Assembly: GCF_030936135.1 (NCBI RefSeq) | Contig: NC_082637.1 | Location: 10,367,001 to 10,431,000, forward strand | DNA: 64,000 nt | Reading direction: 5' to 3' | From: Gavia stellata | Lineage: Eukaryota > Chordata > Aves > Gaviiformes > Gaviidae | Shown: piece by piece, positions 1 to 45,323 of the stretch | How the letters are laid out: every line of letters begins with the position of its first letter | Numbering within the stretch: the first letter of the stretch is position 1 | Position numbers and translations under genes: made by a program | Notes under the pieces: model-generated | What the model saw: only the letters and a program-made list of their open reading frames with translations | Told to the model about the DNA's origin: nothing | The model's database searches: none

Positions 1-1
1 A

Positions 2-8006
<8,005 letters not shown>

Positions 8007-9090
8007 AAACACGTTCCTGGATTCTTGGCGTGCAACGGAGCAGGACCAGCCCCGCCACCTTCACATCCAGTGTGACTTGCTCTCGGCAGGAAGGAGTCCA
8101 GCTTTTCGCATACATGGGAGAGTGACTGAGCAAGCCCGCCCGCGTGCATCACTCCAGCATTCCTCTTTCCACTGAGAGCCAACTTTCTTTCTTAAATTAA
8201 ATTTTTAAAGTGTCCTTTCCTAAGTTTCCTTTTTCCAGCTTGGCCACGGAGAGTTTAGACTGCCCAGCCTCTACTGGAATTGTACATAAGTAGAGACGGG
8301 AGTGGTTTTCCCCCCTCACTGTTGCACTGGAGTTGGACAGAAGAATACTAAGTTGGTTATGAAACTAGGATGCTTTGGTTCTTTGAAGCTGCTTTCATGG
8401 TGTCTGCTTGTACTGAATTACTTGACTGTGTCACAGTCCAGATTAACTGGTTAAATTTGACCTTTAGTGCAATGGAGTTTTATTTTTTGGTTGAAAGTTA
8501 GCCTGTAACTTAGTAAAACACTGGTTCAGAAACTGTCGCTATGCATAAAGAGAGAAGCTGTTCCTCTTGTGTTTTTTTTTTTTAACCCATGCATCCAACA
8601 CTTCTGCCAGACATGAGTGTCCAATGCCGAGTGGTGTGTAAGTTCTCTTGAAACAGGTAAGCTGTGAACTCTACCTGGACCTGCAACTTGTGTTGGTTCT
8701 TGAACCTGAAGGCAGAGAGCTGGGGCTCAGTATTCTTAATCCCCCAGGCTTGTAGGATATTTAAGACAATGCCCTGCTAGGATATCAGTTATCTTTTTGT
8801 TTTAAATAATACTCAGTGTGATGCAGGAGGTTTCTTTTGAGCACTTTCTTTAAAACAAATATACTCACTGCATTAGTTCAATTTTTCACACTGCTATAGA
8901 ACTACATAATAACATCTAGTACTAGAAATCAGGTTTTGGGTTGGTTTTGATAGTTCAAAGTATTATGTTGTACATTGTTCAAGTTCTAAAGACATAAAAT
9001 ATCAGCAGTCTTGAGGAATCTTTAAAGTAATTTGCTAAATATTTTGATTCTGCAGAAGAACAACTAATAAAACCCTCAAATACAACTCCC
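8007..9090 (+). other. UBAP1: UBAP1 3' UTR
   Basis: About 1.1 kb of non-coding sequence runs from the stop codon to a canonical poly(A) signal at 9066-9071. The exact cleavage site is inferred at about 15-25 bases past the signal. A T13 run lies near 8571-8583. Confidence 0.7.
9066..9071 (+). terminator. AATAAA poly(A) signal of UBAP1
   Basis: This is a canonical AATAAA about 1.06 kb after the UBAP1 stop, followed by T/GT-rich sequence (CCCAGTGTCATGG... CTCTTTGG). Confidence 0.75.
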
Positions 9091-12000
9091 AGTGTCATGG
9101 TTCCCATCTCTCATGCTCTTTGGCTTCAGCAGATGAAGAATGTGCTGGATCCTGCTTGCCCAGGTGCTGCCTGTTCCTGTAGGCACACATGAACACTGTG
9201 TTGGGCAGAACGGCCAGCGGTCTCCAGGCAGGTGGCTGCAGTGGTGGAATGTGCTGCTTTTTTCTGTGGCTTACTTCTGTTCTGTTGCAAAACTCAGGCC
9301 TAGGGATCCAAACTCATGTTAGAGCATGGAGCTGGGAGCATCGGACTTCGGGAGGGGAAAACAACTCAGCTTGTTGCCTTAGTTTAGGTTTTACAGTAGG
9401 ATATTTTAGCTCATCAGGACCCTGAAGGAGATGGCATTTGTGTCCATTCTGTTGTTAACTTTATGTCACCAAAACATCTAATTTGAGTCTAGTGTTAACT
9501 CCTGGAATTATCTGTGAGGTGCTCAACTATGTTAATTACATACCTTTACTTAGAACAAAATGATGATGAGGTAAGATGTAGCTGGCAGGTATCTAGGAGA
9601 TGTGGGGATCATTGATGAGTAGGACCAGGGCAGATTGCCTTGTGTCGTATCCCGTAGCATTGAGCTTCGCTAGCTTGTAGTGGTGGGGCTGAAATTAAGA
9701 CTTGTCTAAGAAGGACATTCAGCATCTGATGAGTCAGCAGCTGCTGCCTCTGTGGGTGCAGGTAAAGCAGTGGCCCAGCTTTCCTTCCTGGGTGAGAAAT
9801 GTGACAGCCTGAAACAAGGAAATGGGGTTCCTGATTAATCAGAAAAGCTGGGAAACAAACTGCTTTACTGTCACTGCTGAGAGCATTCGGTTGTGTTGCT
9901 TGTTTCAGTTTTCTCAGAATTAGTACCCAAAACAGTGCCTGTCTGGTACTAGACAGTCTTGAAGGGGCAAGAAGTCTTGCCAGCAAAGAAACAACTATTT
10001 AAACGAAACCTCCGCATAAAATCGTCTTTGTGTGTTAAGTTTTTTCACAGTCCCCTTGTGGGGGGTGGTGCTTAACCCCACTACAGTAACCACTCTGCTT
10101 ATGGAGACTGTTGTAAAGGTGAGAGCAGAGGGGTGAAGTTAGGAAGCGATACCTGTGAAGCTGGTGGTCTCCTTCCAAAGAGACGTACCTGACTGTGTCT
10201 TCCCTGGTGATGTGGCTCTTGCTTTGGCAGTGAGGTTTGTGGATTTACATCACTTGGTGGCTGAGGGCTGGAAATGTGTTTCTGGGGCGGCTTCTCACAG
10301 AAGGGAAGACAACAGAGTGAGGGGATTGACCTGGTGGCTTAGGGGAGAGGCACTTCTGAAGAAATGTGTTGCAAGTGACACAATGTGATGAGACTTGAAT
10401 GTTGTTCTGGGTACCATGCATCACTAGTTACTCTGGTGCTGTCATTCTCTCCTGTCAAATTATGAACAAAGCTCAGCCCGGACATGAGGAGGTCCTGCTG
10501 ATGGCTGGTGTGAGGCTGGGCTCTGACCTGCTGCTAGCTGCTGAGAAGATGACTGCATCCCTGGTCACACTTGAGACCTTAGGGCTTTTCCTCAGGTTCT
10601 CAGATCAGATTGATTTGTGTACCTGATTATGTACCTGGCACTTGGCACTGCTTTAACTTTGTCAGAGGTTCTGCCGCCTTGTGCTAGCTGCTGCCAGATA
10701 CTGAGGTCTGGGTGCCTTGGTGGAAAGGTTTGTGATAAGAAGTGTAGAGGCAGAGCGAAAACTGGCAGTTGTGCTTTGAGCCAGAGACCTCCTGATGGGT
10801 TCCTGGACAGCAGCAGCCTGTTAAGGGCTCTGACACTGAAGAGCTGTCAAGTCACCCACTGAGCAGCCGAGGGCTTCCACTCTGCCTGCACATGGCTGGA
10901 GACCTGGTGGGATGAGAGGTGCTGCTGTGGTCGCTGCCTTGTTTTGAGGGTGACTTCTTCCTGGGATCCTACGGTCTGTCAGGCAGCGGGAGCTGCAGAT
11001 GCCCCTGTGCCCCAGGGCTGCAGCGTGCCCCGAGGCTTTCTTCAGCTAGCCTTGTGGCTCCTGCAGTGGCTTGGCTCTGCCAGAGCACCCCTGGGCAGCG
11101 TGGGTCGCTGACCCCAGAGCCTGCGCCAGCAGCTTTTCTGCACGGTGTGTGGCTGGGCAGCTCTCTGTGCTGGGGAGACTGATGGCTTCTGCTGGCAGTG
11201 CAGCAAAACCTGGTGCAAGGGTCGTTCTGCTGCTGCCGCAGGCTGTTCAGGTCAGCCGCGCGTGGCTGGGGTACAGCTTCTGAAACACCAGCTGTGTCAG
11301 CAGGCCAGGTGAAAAGGGGATCTCATACCGATTCCCAGCCCCAGTTAAGCTTTTGCAATCAAACTAATGGGTGTTTTGATCACATTTACTTTAAAACAAA
11401 TTTTACTGGAGTTCTATAGTAAATTGAATTTTATTTTAAATAATGTCAATTACTCAAATAAAATATCAAGCATCTGCCATGAGCATTAATAGTCTTTGTT
11501 ACACCTGAATACAAAAGTGAACCCATTTTAGTTCTGTATTTGATTGTACGTGGCCAGGCTCTCTTAATCTCTTAGACTGCTGTAATGACAAACACTTCCA
11601 CATACGTTCCTCAAGTTGAAATGAAAACTATTCGTATCAGGTGTCAGTGCAGTATCGAACAGCAGGAAGGGGATGACACTTTTAAAATGCTCATTTAGCA
11701 CACTTTCACACAAGAATTCAAGCAGCATCTAGGTAATAATGTAGGAGCGGAGAGAAAAACATTGTCAAAAACAGTAGCGGTGGTAGTTTCTGTTGCGTAC
11801 GAGGAGCCCAGTTTTGGTATCTCCTTGGTGTGCAGCAATTCAAGCATGTCTGTAGTCCTGTTATTGCCAAGGATGGGTGGATTTTCACAGCCAGGGCTGC
11901 TTTATTTTTTTTTTTTTTAGTCAAATCTCATATTCAGTAGGGAAAATAAAATTCTGAGAACAGACTGGTAATAAAGTCCTACATTTAATGAGATACAGTC

Positions 12001-14472
12001 TTGTGGATTGGCTGGATGGCTCCAGTTTAAAAAAGATTATCAGACCTTGGAAAACTGCTTTTGTGGTGGTGTTTTATTTATTTGTTGTTTCTCAGTGTTC
12101 CTGGACATTTCTTCAGGGACCAAATAGTTCTGGGAACTTGCACTGGGGCTCAGATCTCCCAAGCAGACTTGCCTTTTTCACAGTGGACTGGACAGGATTC
12201 ACAGGTGGCTGAAATATGGTAGCTGACTTAACTCCCATCTTCTCTGCTCATGGAAATTTTTAGTCACTCATCTGTCTTGTTACAACTACCTCTGAAAATA
12301 CTGAGGTTAGGACGTGGCAGTGCGAGTGGTTGCTTTAGAGAGGGCCAGCTTGGGTAAGAGACTGAAAATGCCTGTGAACATACTTTGCTGAGCTGCTCTT
12401 TAAAAAGCCTGAAAGTACAATCAACCACTACTCCTCTCCCAAATGTCAGAGTAGGTGGAGGGGAAGTTTTCCTCCCCAGCACTTGCTGGCTGGGCATCTC
12501 ATTTTCCTGCGGCCTGTGCACACATCCTACAGCCCCAGCTTTTCCTCGGCTCCAAACGAAGTTGCAAAACTCCTCAGCAGCTCCCCAGTAGCCCTGTTTT
12601 CTGTATGCTTGCTGAGAAAGTGCTGGGGGAACTACTGTAAGTGCTCACATCCATTTATGCTTTTAAAAGGTACAAGGACTACCCAGCTGCCATGTGTTCT
12701 CCCCCTGGGAAAGCCCTCCTTGGCCCCAGGAGGTGGAGGGAGGCTTTCTAAGAATTGCTTGTCTTAGAGGGGAGCTCGGTTTAATGCCTGCTCTTCCCTC
12801 TGTGGTTTTAACAAAATGCTGAGCGTCCCATTGCTTTATAGCTCTCAAGCACCCCTGCGTTGCGCTGTGCACAAATACCAGAATACCCCTGACACTAAGA
12901 GTCTTGCTCCTGGAAGACTCGTTCCTATGGGCAAAGAAGGCTTCTGAAAAGGGGGTTGGGGACCTGGGTTCAGGTGTGACTTGCTGCTGGCCTGGAACCC
13001 GGACACAGGAACCATCTTGAGAGCCATTAACTCAGACTCTGGAGGGACTCTGCTCTCTGCTCCACAGAGTAATCCAATTGCAAGATGGAGACTAACCACT
13101 GCTAAAAAAAAAACCTCCCAACAGTCAGGGCACTGATGTAGGGCTTTCTTCTTCTGTTATGAGTCCTCCCCTTGCATTTCTGTTCCTTGGGGCTATGCTG
13201 TGTGACATTCCCGGGAGTGTTTGCACCAAATATGCAATCCAAATAACTGAGTGTCACTGTGATTACTGTATTGCTGCTCGGCCAGACCTGGGCTCCTTGG
13301 GGTAGCTGTAGAAGCAGGCAGTAAAATTCACAGCTGGTCAGACAGCAGTGTTCCCTTACCCTTGGCATTTCTGGCTACTGAGCAGGCTTTGATTGAGCTA
13401 CTACAGGCATTACTGAGGAGACACTGAGATGGCCAAATGTGCTGCAACAGCCCTAATTTTGGAATGAGAGCGCTCACACAGCATGTTGTCAGCTAAGCAT
13501 GTTTCAAGGTCACTTGTGGCTTCAGCAAGTGGACTTATTTTGTGGTTCAGATGTGATGCATGCAGCAGCAGAGCTTTTGTAGGGCTCCAGCTGATCATTC
13601 TGTAGTTCTCGATTCAAATACCAACTTCACATAACAGCACTGTCAGCAGGTTCTGAAATCCCACTGCCTCTAACCAGACCCTCTTTAATGTGAAAAATCA
13701 GTTTTGCCAACCTGGACAATGAGCACTCTACAGCTGTGCCACAGTGGAGAGATCAGCCATTGTTTGTAGTGAGTAAGCTGTTGGCTTCTCACCGTTGGCA
13801 GCAGTGCTTATTAATACGCTAGATGAACCTTTGGTACAAAATCCCTACTAAACCACTTGTTACCATGACTTAAGCCACCTCTTTCAGGAGCTCTGGAGTG
13901 TTAGTCCCAAGCAAAGCACGAATGTGAAAATAGCCTTCTTTCTTCTGAAAGCAACAGCACTTCTTGTCCTGCCTTGACTTCCATTTACTTTTGGTCTCAT
14001 TACGTTAGCGTACTTAACAAACAGTGGCTTCTCTCTCACTCCTGGCTCCTGTTTGCAAACACTTTTCTGGATAGCTTTTGAGCATTTCTGTTCTGACCTG
14101 TGTCTGGCTTCAAAGTCTTTTTTTTTTCCCCCTCATTTTCTTGGCAACACAGAAGTGCCTTCAACATGTGACAAGCTGTTAGGAATACTGTGGACAGGAC
14201 TGCCTGCTGCTTGGTGAGATATTTAAAGGCTGCTGAATTGTTATTCTTAAGAACACGGCTTACTGCTATTAAGGAAATACAAAAGCTTGTGGTGCCAATT
14301 AGTCATCTCATTTACTCTGAAATCTCTCCATCCTTATCTAAAATACACACTAATCACAAACATCAAACCAAAAGCTATCCCCTACCCACCCACACTCTGC
14401 AGCACCATGTGTGGCAAAACACTGGCTGGCTGTTTCCGTAGCTGTTCTTGTGCATGTGTAAGCAAGGCAGGT
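9091..14472. other. Convergent intergenic region and KIF24 3' UTR
   Basis: UBAP1 and KIF24 point toward each other across this stretch. The KIF24 3' UTR must start at 14472 and run toward lower coordinates. Possible minus-strand poly(A) hexamers are ATTAAA at about 13683 and 12779 and AATAAA at about 12071 and 11901; I cannot choose among them. Open frames here (for example 9609-9986 minus) show no recognisable protein. Confidence 0.5.
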
Positions 14473-38672
<24,200 letters not shown>

Positions 38673-38686
38673 CTTCAAGCTAAAGT

Positions 38687-41600
38687 CTACAAGAAATCAA
38701 ACAAAATAAATATTAGAATCATACAAAATAGCACATCTGACAAAGTTAATAATGAAGAAACTACACATTTCCTGATGCCAATACCTGCAGTTAGACTAGA
38801 AGCTTGTTTAACTCCAAGTTTACAATACACTAGACTGCCAAACCCTACAGAATATAGCAATAACAACAGTAAACTAAATATGAAACAAATACTTTATCTA
38901 TTAAACTGTATTTTAAAATTATAGGCAATACATGATAATGTGTAAGAAATGCACAATGCAGTGTTACTTACTGCTGCAGACTTCCTACACGCCTGATGCC
39001 TACTTAATGAATGCCGCAGCTACTGAAACCCTGTCCTCAAGCTCCAGAATGTAAAATGCCTAATTTTAGACACTCAATTTAATATCAGGGCAAGTGGTCT
39101 AATGTGGTTCAGCTATCCCTGGTTAACTAACCAAAGGAGAAGAAATTGCATTCATCCTCACCTCAAGCTAAATAATTAAGACCATTCATCTTATAGGTGA
39201 ACTACAGCAAACTTGTAGTTTTGTTGCATAACTTTCTCTTGTAGGTCATGAATCTTATGAGCATTTATAAGTGTCTTTGACAGAATAACAAAAACATTCC
39301 GTAAAATTTGAAACACAGAATTTCTCTAAATCTATATATGCTACTGGAACACCATACTTGCATTCTTGGGAAACCAAAAAAAGCAACATTCATCACTGAA
39401 AGGTATGTCAAAAAACCCTCAACTTCTTCACTCATGTCTCCCTAGCAATGCATTGTGCAGCTGTCTGTATCCAGATGGATTAATATCTGCAGATATTTTT
39501 ACTTGTTCCATAAAACAGAAAAATGATAGCACTTCAAGTATCTGTTGCCCACAGCCTTCTTGTATCTTTGTTCATTCTAGGACCTTAGCAAATACAGCTC
39601 TTACTCATGTTTGGAGGTTACAATAACATTGAACAAAACCAAGTTATTTAAGACTAAGTTTTTCCCCCTGTAATTCAGGGTAAGTTCTTTGGAAGGATTT
39701 TCAAGCATCTCTACAATAACATTATATAAGAAAATAAGGTCACCAAATATCACCCCCAAATTTGATTACATATCATTAATTAACACATTATGTTGAAATA
39801 AAAACAAAAAAACAATAAAGATTACATTAAAGTGCTGATTGTATAAGGTATTACAGAGGCCAAAAGGTGCAGCAGAGGACATCTAAAATGACTTAGAAGC
39901 TAGAGTCTAAGCTGTAGATAGTAGTTAGCCATAATAAAATTGCGAGATTCAGCAGTAACAAGCTTCAAGACAAAAACATTAGCAGGTAGGTGGACTTATT
40001 TAATGTGTATGTAACGTCACTCTGAATCCTGAGGTAAAGTCAGAGCCACTGCTGAGATCGTTAAATCCTGGGAGGGGAAAATAGAAGTTGACAGAGAGGG
40101 TAGCAAACCCAAAGATCAGAGAGGCTAGCTATGACACATGTGCAAGGGTCTTCACAAGCACTCATAATTTGCCAGCTTCTCTAACAGACAAAATTCCACA
40201 GGAACTTCAGACCTCATTTAAAGAAGCGTTATGTTTTTGAAAAAATGCCTATCTTACATAAGGTAGCTTAAAATATAAAACCAGCACAGGTCCTGTGTAA
40301 CAGTCTGTATGCACTGCCATGGGAAACTTCTTTTGTTTGATGAAAGCAGCACCTAGAACACAAAGCCAAGACACCAATCTCAAAGTACTGAGAATCTCTT
40401 AAAGATGTAAACAATCCAGCAAATTTCTTTTGTCTATTCTCCCCCTGTATCCTAGATTACACCTACATCTTTGTATATGTGTAAGTTAAAAACGGAGTGG
40501 CCAAAGACCAGTGCTAACCTGGTGTTAACCTCTGTTTGAATTGTAATGTTGAACACAGGAGAGAGAAGAGAGGATAAAAAGGAAAAAAAATGGAGACACT
40601 TCCCAAAACAAGAGCAGCAGACAAGGGGAGAGAACTATGAATTTTAAGGTCAAGGTTCTATTTAAAAATTAAACAAAATATATTCAAATAGCTAGAAATG
40701 ACTGTCCAGACAGGTTTCCATTATCTGGGGTAACAAGGGACTAGGATTCTCAAAATATGGAAAATCCAAGTAATATAGGTACTGCAGAACATCCGAGAAG
40801 GTTAGTACTGAGACATGTAAGCAGCTCGGCGCGGCTTATTGGCTAAGGCTGTGTGCCATGTGAAAGCAGCTAAATGGCTTCTTAATGAGAGCTGGCCTGG
40901 GAAGTAATATAGCTGCTTCTGCTTCCCCAGATATAATAAATCTTACTGGATCTAAGTGGTTTCAAGAGATAACTCCAGCGTCTCTCCAGCCATGGAACAG
41001 CAATTTCACAACCTAGGAAAACTGAACATTGACTAGGAAAGGAGTAACAAATTCATTAACCACAGAAAAAAAATAAAGCAATCGTCATGGTGATGGGTTC
41101 CAGCATTTCTGATTACTTTAACACTCAAGAGTAGACAATTTTCTAGAAGATTTGGTCTGGTTCATACACAAGAGAATTCAGGGGAAATTGCAGTTGTCAG
41201 TGAAACCCTTATGGCCTTTTTATTGGCTATGCTCTAAAAGAAAGGAGTGCCTTTCTCCCCATTAAAAGACTACTTTAATTCATCCAACACTGTAGAGTTC
41301 TTTGTGTCTGAAGACACTGTTTCTAAAACAGACACACAATTCTTCAAAATAAATTGGCTTTGTAGAGAAACAAGAGGAGTATTGGTAGGTTTTCAAGAAT
41401 CCTAAATTGTTAATGATAATGCCATCTTCTGGCAAAAAAAGATAAGACTTTTACTTTTTTACAATAAATAACAGCCAGCATTCCCTCAGTTATTGTCAGG
41501 ATCTAGTTTTGTTTGTTCACCTGAGAGAACATTGTGTCCTGAGGCAGAATAATGTAACATTCTTCAGTGTGGTAGTTTCATATCAAAGCCCAGGTCTCAT

Positions 41601-44600
41601 TCCCGACAAAGCTATGGGTGGCTTCACCGAAAACAGGATTGAAACAAAAGCCTAAGACTTCTTAAAATAGTTGGATATAACTTATTTTGAGAAAGAAGTG
41701 AGTCACTGTGGAGGTATAATTCTCCGTGTGCACCTAGTTATAAGGTCAGGTAGTCTCAGGCCTAAGAAAAACTTTTCACTCAATCTCTATTATAACATCG
41801 CTTGTAATTCTTCACTGTTCAGTGGCTGCCCTTCTCATTTTAGCTGGCAGAAAGACTCAGCTTCACTTTGAAATTTTCACCTTCTTCTCACACAAGGGAC
41901 CTGCTTTTCCTCTGACAGAAGTTGCTGAAGCTGGTCAGTGAAACAGTGAAGTCAACAAAGTCCAGAGCATCTTTACTTACAAATACACAAGCTAGCAGCG
42001 AGGGAGAAACAGTTAACAGTGATACACCTTACTGCTGGAACATGCGTGACGTTGGAACATGTGGGATGTCTAAACAAGGGACCAGTCAGCCTATCATCTT
42101 TATGTGCCAAACCCTAGTTCTCTACAGATTCTTTCTTATGGAAAGAAGTTTTACAAAGGTCTGAAAAGGCTGCCAGATGCTGATGATGGATAAATACTTA
42201 CTGTAAAAAAGCATTAGAATTTTATACACAGGGACCAACTCAAAGCACAGAGTAAGATCGCAGCTTGTCATCAGAAAACTCCTCCTCTGTTTCAGTAATA
42301 GAGGGGTTTTTTAAGTTCAAAAAGCTGGGGGAAAAAGAAAAATCAGGCATAAATAGTAGAAACAAGTGGTTACATCTTACATATTCTGAAGGAAATTAAC
42401 TTACCACAAAATTATGCCCTAGGAGCCAATCCTCCATTTTAAAATTCTTTTAGTTATTAATTAACTCTTACACAGATCTTTTCGTACTCAATGCACTTTT
42501 CAAAGTGGAGATAAAGTTGGCCTTCAAAGATACTCACTCAGCAAGCGTCAGTCACTGTGCATAAAATAAATCACGTAAAATCCCTGCATAGACTATTTTA
42601 AGAATAAAGCAGCCTTAGACCACTATATCTTGATCCTTATCAACCTCCGATATATTAAAGATCTCAGTGCGCCATTCACTTGAATAACACTCACATGCCT
42701 GTTCTCCCACTGTAGCTCACTCGTATTTACCTGACGATTTTAGCTGACTTCCATTGATACTCCTGAGTGTCACCACCAAGACACGACACAAGTATCACTA
42801 TGTCCATATTTTAAACTAGGGAAATTAAGTCATGGCAAAGTGAAGAAACTTTATGTGGCACTCCTACAAATGCAAATTAATGCAACTATACATTTAATCC
42901 TACAAATAATCTAGAGATAATCATTCTGAATCAAATTCTGGTCTGATCATTAAATAATTTTATTAGGAACAATTTTCAAGGGCACCCGATAAACGTAGTA
43001 ATTGTTAATCAGTGTACAAAACTGAAACAGCACCTTGTTTTCCTGCCTATCACTTTGTATTACGTAAATCATTTTGCTTTACAAGTACCTTATAAAAACA
43101 AAAGTTAAGAACTTATAAAATTTGCAAATGCATGTAGCAGGTAGGTATGTTTCCTCTCCTGACCACAACTGTATTGTACTCATTACTTGTAACCACGTTA
43201 CCTCAAACAAGTTTTCAGCACAGGCTCCATCCATGCTGGTTTGCTGGTTTTTGAAGTAGAGAAGCAGAAGGCCAGAATGAAGCCAATCTAGCAATCATAC
43301 AATAGAGAAAAGGAGACTTATTAACTCACATCACCAGTCATCCATCTTTATTTCTTATTCATCTGAACATTAAGCTCTTTTTTAACTGTGATGCAAAGCC
43401 AAATCTGATTTAGCCCACCAGATGTGAATGACTAATTTGCTTTCCCAGAGCACTGCACAAAATGCTTTACCTTTAATTATTCTGACCCCGTTCCTTGGAA
43501 ACTAGGGTATTCCTGTGAGGAACGGGGTCAGGGTGTGTTTGCACTTTTTATAAACGCAAGCTCCATAATAAGAGATAATCCGTACTGTAACACAAGTTTG
43601 TAATTTTAGTTCAATGCAGTAGGTAGGGATCTATGAAACAGTGTTTGACATTGCAACAGACCCCTTTGTAGGATCATAGGATTACACTACGCAACTCCCC
43701 ATGCACGTACACAACATGGTATTAAATGTTCTGTTGCTCATTGGAGCAAGTGTTGTAGCAGCCTGTTTTGAAGATACGAGGCACAAAGCTGAATACCAGC
43801 AATAGATAACCACTTATAGTTTCTGTATAGCAAAAGTAATTGGAGAGGAGGGAATACTTTTAATGTTAACTGACAACGACTTCATAGTTGGACCATGATG
43901 CAGGTCTTCTCTCTGCTTCCTTTGCTACTGACATACCTAATACAGAGTTGATTACTAAAACTACAATTAATTTCAATGTTCTTTGAAACAGATTTAAAAT
44001 GAACAACCAAATGTTAGGGATTTTTGTTTTCCAACAGAGTATTTTTCAATTGGCAAGACTCTGCTATTTTTTATAATCATCCCTTCATACTAAGTATAGT
44101 ATGGTGACCTCAGCAGAAGAGACTCCATCCTACAGCTGATCCCCAACAACTGCTTAAAACAACAGCTGCATGGAAACGGGAAGTGTCTAATATTCAACCG
44201 CAAGCTAAGAAAATAATCTACGAGTTATATTGGGATGCTGATTATTTGAAAATTGTGCCCGAGATTCTCTTGCCAGTAAGATTTACCAAATGGCTTTCAA
44301 TATTTATTTTATAATTGTTATCAAAACAAACAGCCACGCATCTGGAATGACAGTGTATCACTGACTGAGGACATGGTCACTGAATTTAGCCCCATAGGGA
44401 TTTATAGCTTCCCTCACTGAATTTAGTCCCAGACTGAGGAACTTTGTAGCTTCACCTCCTGTTAATAAGGGGCGCAGGGCTGAGGCAGGGGCCTCGCACC
44501 CGGCCAGCTGCGGGGCCCCTCCCGCAGCGGCCGCCTCGCCCCTGCGCTCCACCGTGTGCGGGCTCTCCTCTCATCCTTCCCTGCGCTGTTCCGCCCCAGT

Positions 44601-44886
44601 TTTTCCCTTTCTTCCCCGCACACATCAGAGCCGTGCGGGGCCCGAAGGAGGGGAGAGCCCAGCAGACCGCACCGCAGCCAGCTCGGGCTCCGCGGGGGTA
44701 CGGGGCTGAGGGAAGCTGAGGGAAAGCGCGGCGCTGCCCCACTGCCAGGGGAGGGTGATGGCCCCCGGGACAACTCCCCCCCCTCCCTCGGCGCGGCCGT
44801 CCCCTTCACTCCACGGCAGGCACACTCACCCCCCGGCCCCGCCAGCCGCTGCGCCCTCCCCGCCCGCGGCCCGCGCAGCCACTCAC
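38687..44886 (-). other. KIF24 intron 1
   Basis: This 6.2-kb AT-rich intron lies between the presumed non-coding first exon in the CpG island and the SAM exon. The only structured element I find is the hairpin at 43482-43531. An alternative non-coding exon cannot be excluded. Confidence 0.55.
43482..43531. repeat. Perfect 14-bp inverted repeat (hairpin)
   Basis: CTGACCCCGTTCCT at 43482-43495 and its exact complement at 43518-43531 flank a 22-nt loop. The loop itself can pair GGAA with TTCC. The arms are GC-rich within AT-rich KIF24 intron 1. Function unknown. Confidence 0.85.
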
Positions 44887-44922
44887 CGGCCGCGGCGCGC
44901 TCGGCAGCAGCGACTAGGCCGC

Positions 44923-44936
44923 GTCTCCATAGCAAC
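44923..44936 (+). promoter_or_regulatory. RFX X-box (exact consensus)
   Basis: GTCTCCATAGCAAC fits GTHNYYATRRNAAC at all 14 positions. RFX factors use X-boxes to drive ciliary genes, which fits KIF24, whose putative first exon overlaps it. Confidence 0.8.
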
Positions 44937-44942
44937 AACGCT

Positions 44943-44956
44943 TTTCCCGCTTCAAA
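44943..44956. promoter_or_regulatory. E2F site abutting CHR-like hexamer
   Basis: TTTCCCGC (44943-44950) fits the E2F consensus TTTSSCGC. It is directly followed by TTCAAA, which is TTTGAA (the CHR core) on the KIF24 strand. E2F/CHR pairs are typical of S to G2/M-regulated promoters. Confidence 0.6.
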
Positions 44957-45169
44957 CGCTCGCGCGCAGCCTGGCGCCCGCAACCAGCCAATAGGACGAG
45001 AGAGAGGCGCGGATGGGGCGTGTCCCGGAGGAGAGAAACCAATCCGAGATCTACACGGACGGAGGGGGCGGAGCCGAGGGAAAGGCGGGAGGAGGCGGGC
45101 GGACGGAACGAGAGGGGAGGGGCTACCTCCTGCGCCTGTGCCGCGGTGATTGGTTGAGGCTGCCTTCAG

Positions 45170-45211
45170 TCGTACGCCGCGCCCCGCCTACTCTTCGGCC
45201 CGGAAGCGAAG
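45170..45211 (+). other. NUDT2: Likely NUDT2 non-coding first exon (3' part)
   Basis: CCCGGAAGCGAAG is followed by GTGAGG (donor at 45212). The next plus-strand acceptor in a matching context is at 46621-46625. The 5' end of the exon is not defined by sequence. Confidence 0.45.
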
Positions 45212-45309
45212 GTGAGGGCGGGCGTCGAGGGCTGCTGTGGTGGGGGTGACTCGGGCACTGAGCCTCCGTGTCCGGTTCCCCCAGTGTCCCGGCACGCATC
45301 GGCCTGCCC

Positions 45310-45323
45310 GCTGCTATGGCAAC
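45310..45323 (+). promoter_or_regulatory. Second X-box-like site
   Basis: GCTGCTATGGCAAC matches the RFX X-box consensus at 13 of 14 positions (C instead of T at position 2). It lies in NUDT2 intron 1, 387 bp from the first site. Confidence 0.55.

Larger units (their letters stand above)
44887..44960 (-). other. KIF24: Likely KIF24 non-coding first exon
   Basis: On the minus strand GGCCGCGGCG... GCCG is followed by GTGAGT (donor at 44886-44885), consistent with a 5' UTR exon spliced to the acceptor at 38687. The 5' end is a guess. A second GTGAGT donor lies near 44829. Confidence 0.45.

Noticed and set aside
9609-9986. 125-codon minus-strand frame downstream of UBAP1
   Set aside because: It has no recognisable content and no splice context, and is within chance expectation for the window.
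43201-43294. Possible alternative first coding exon of KIF24 (frame ending before GTAACG)
   Set aside because: The donor is weak, the peptide is unlike the known KIF24 N-terminus, and the SAM exon has its own well-placed ATG.
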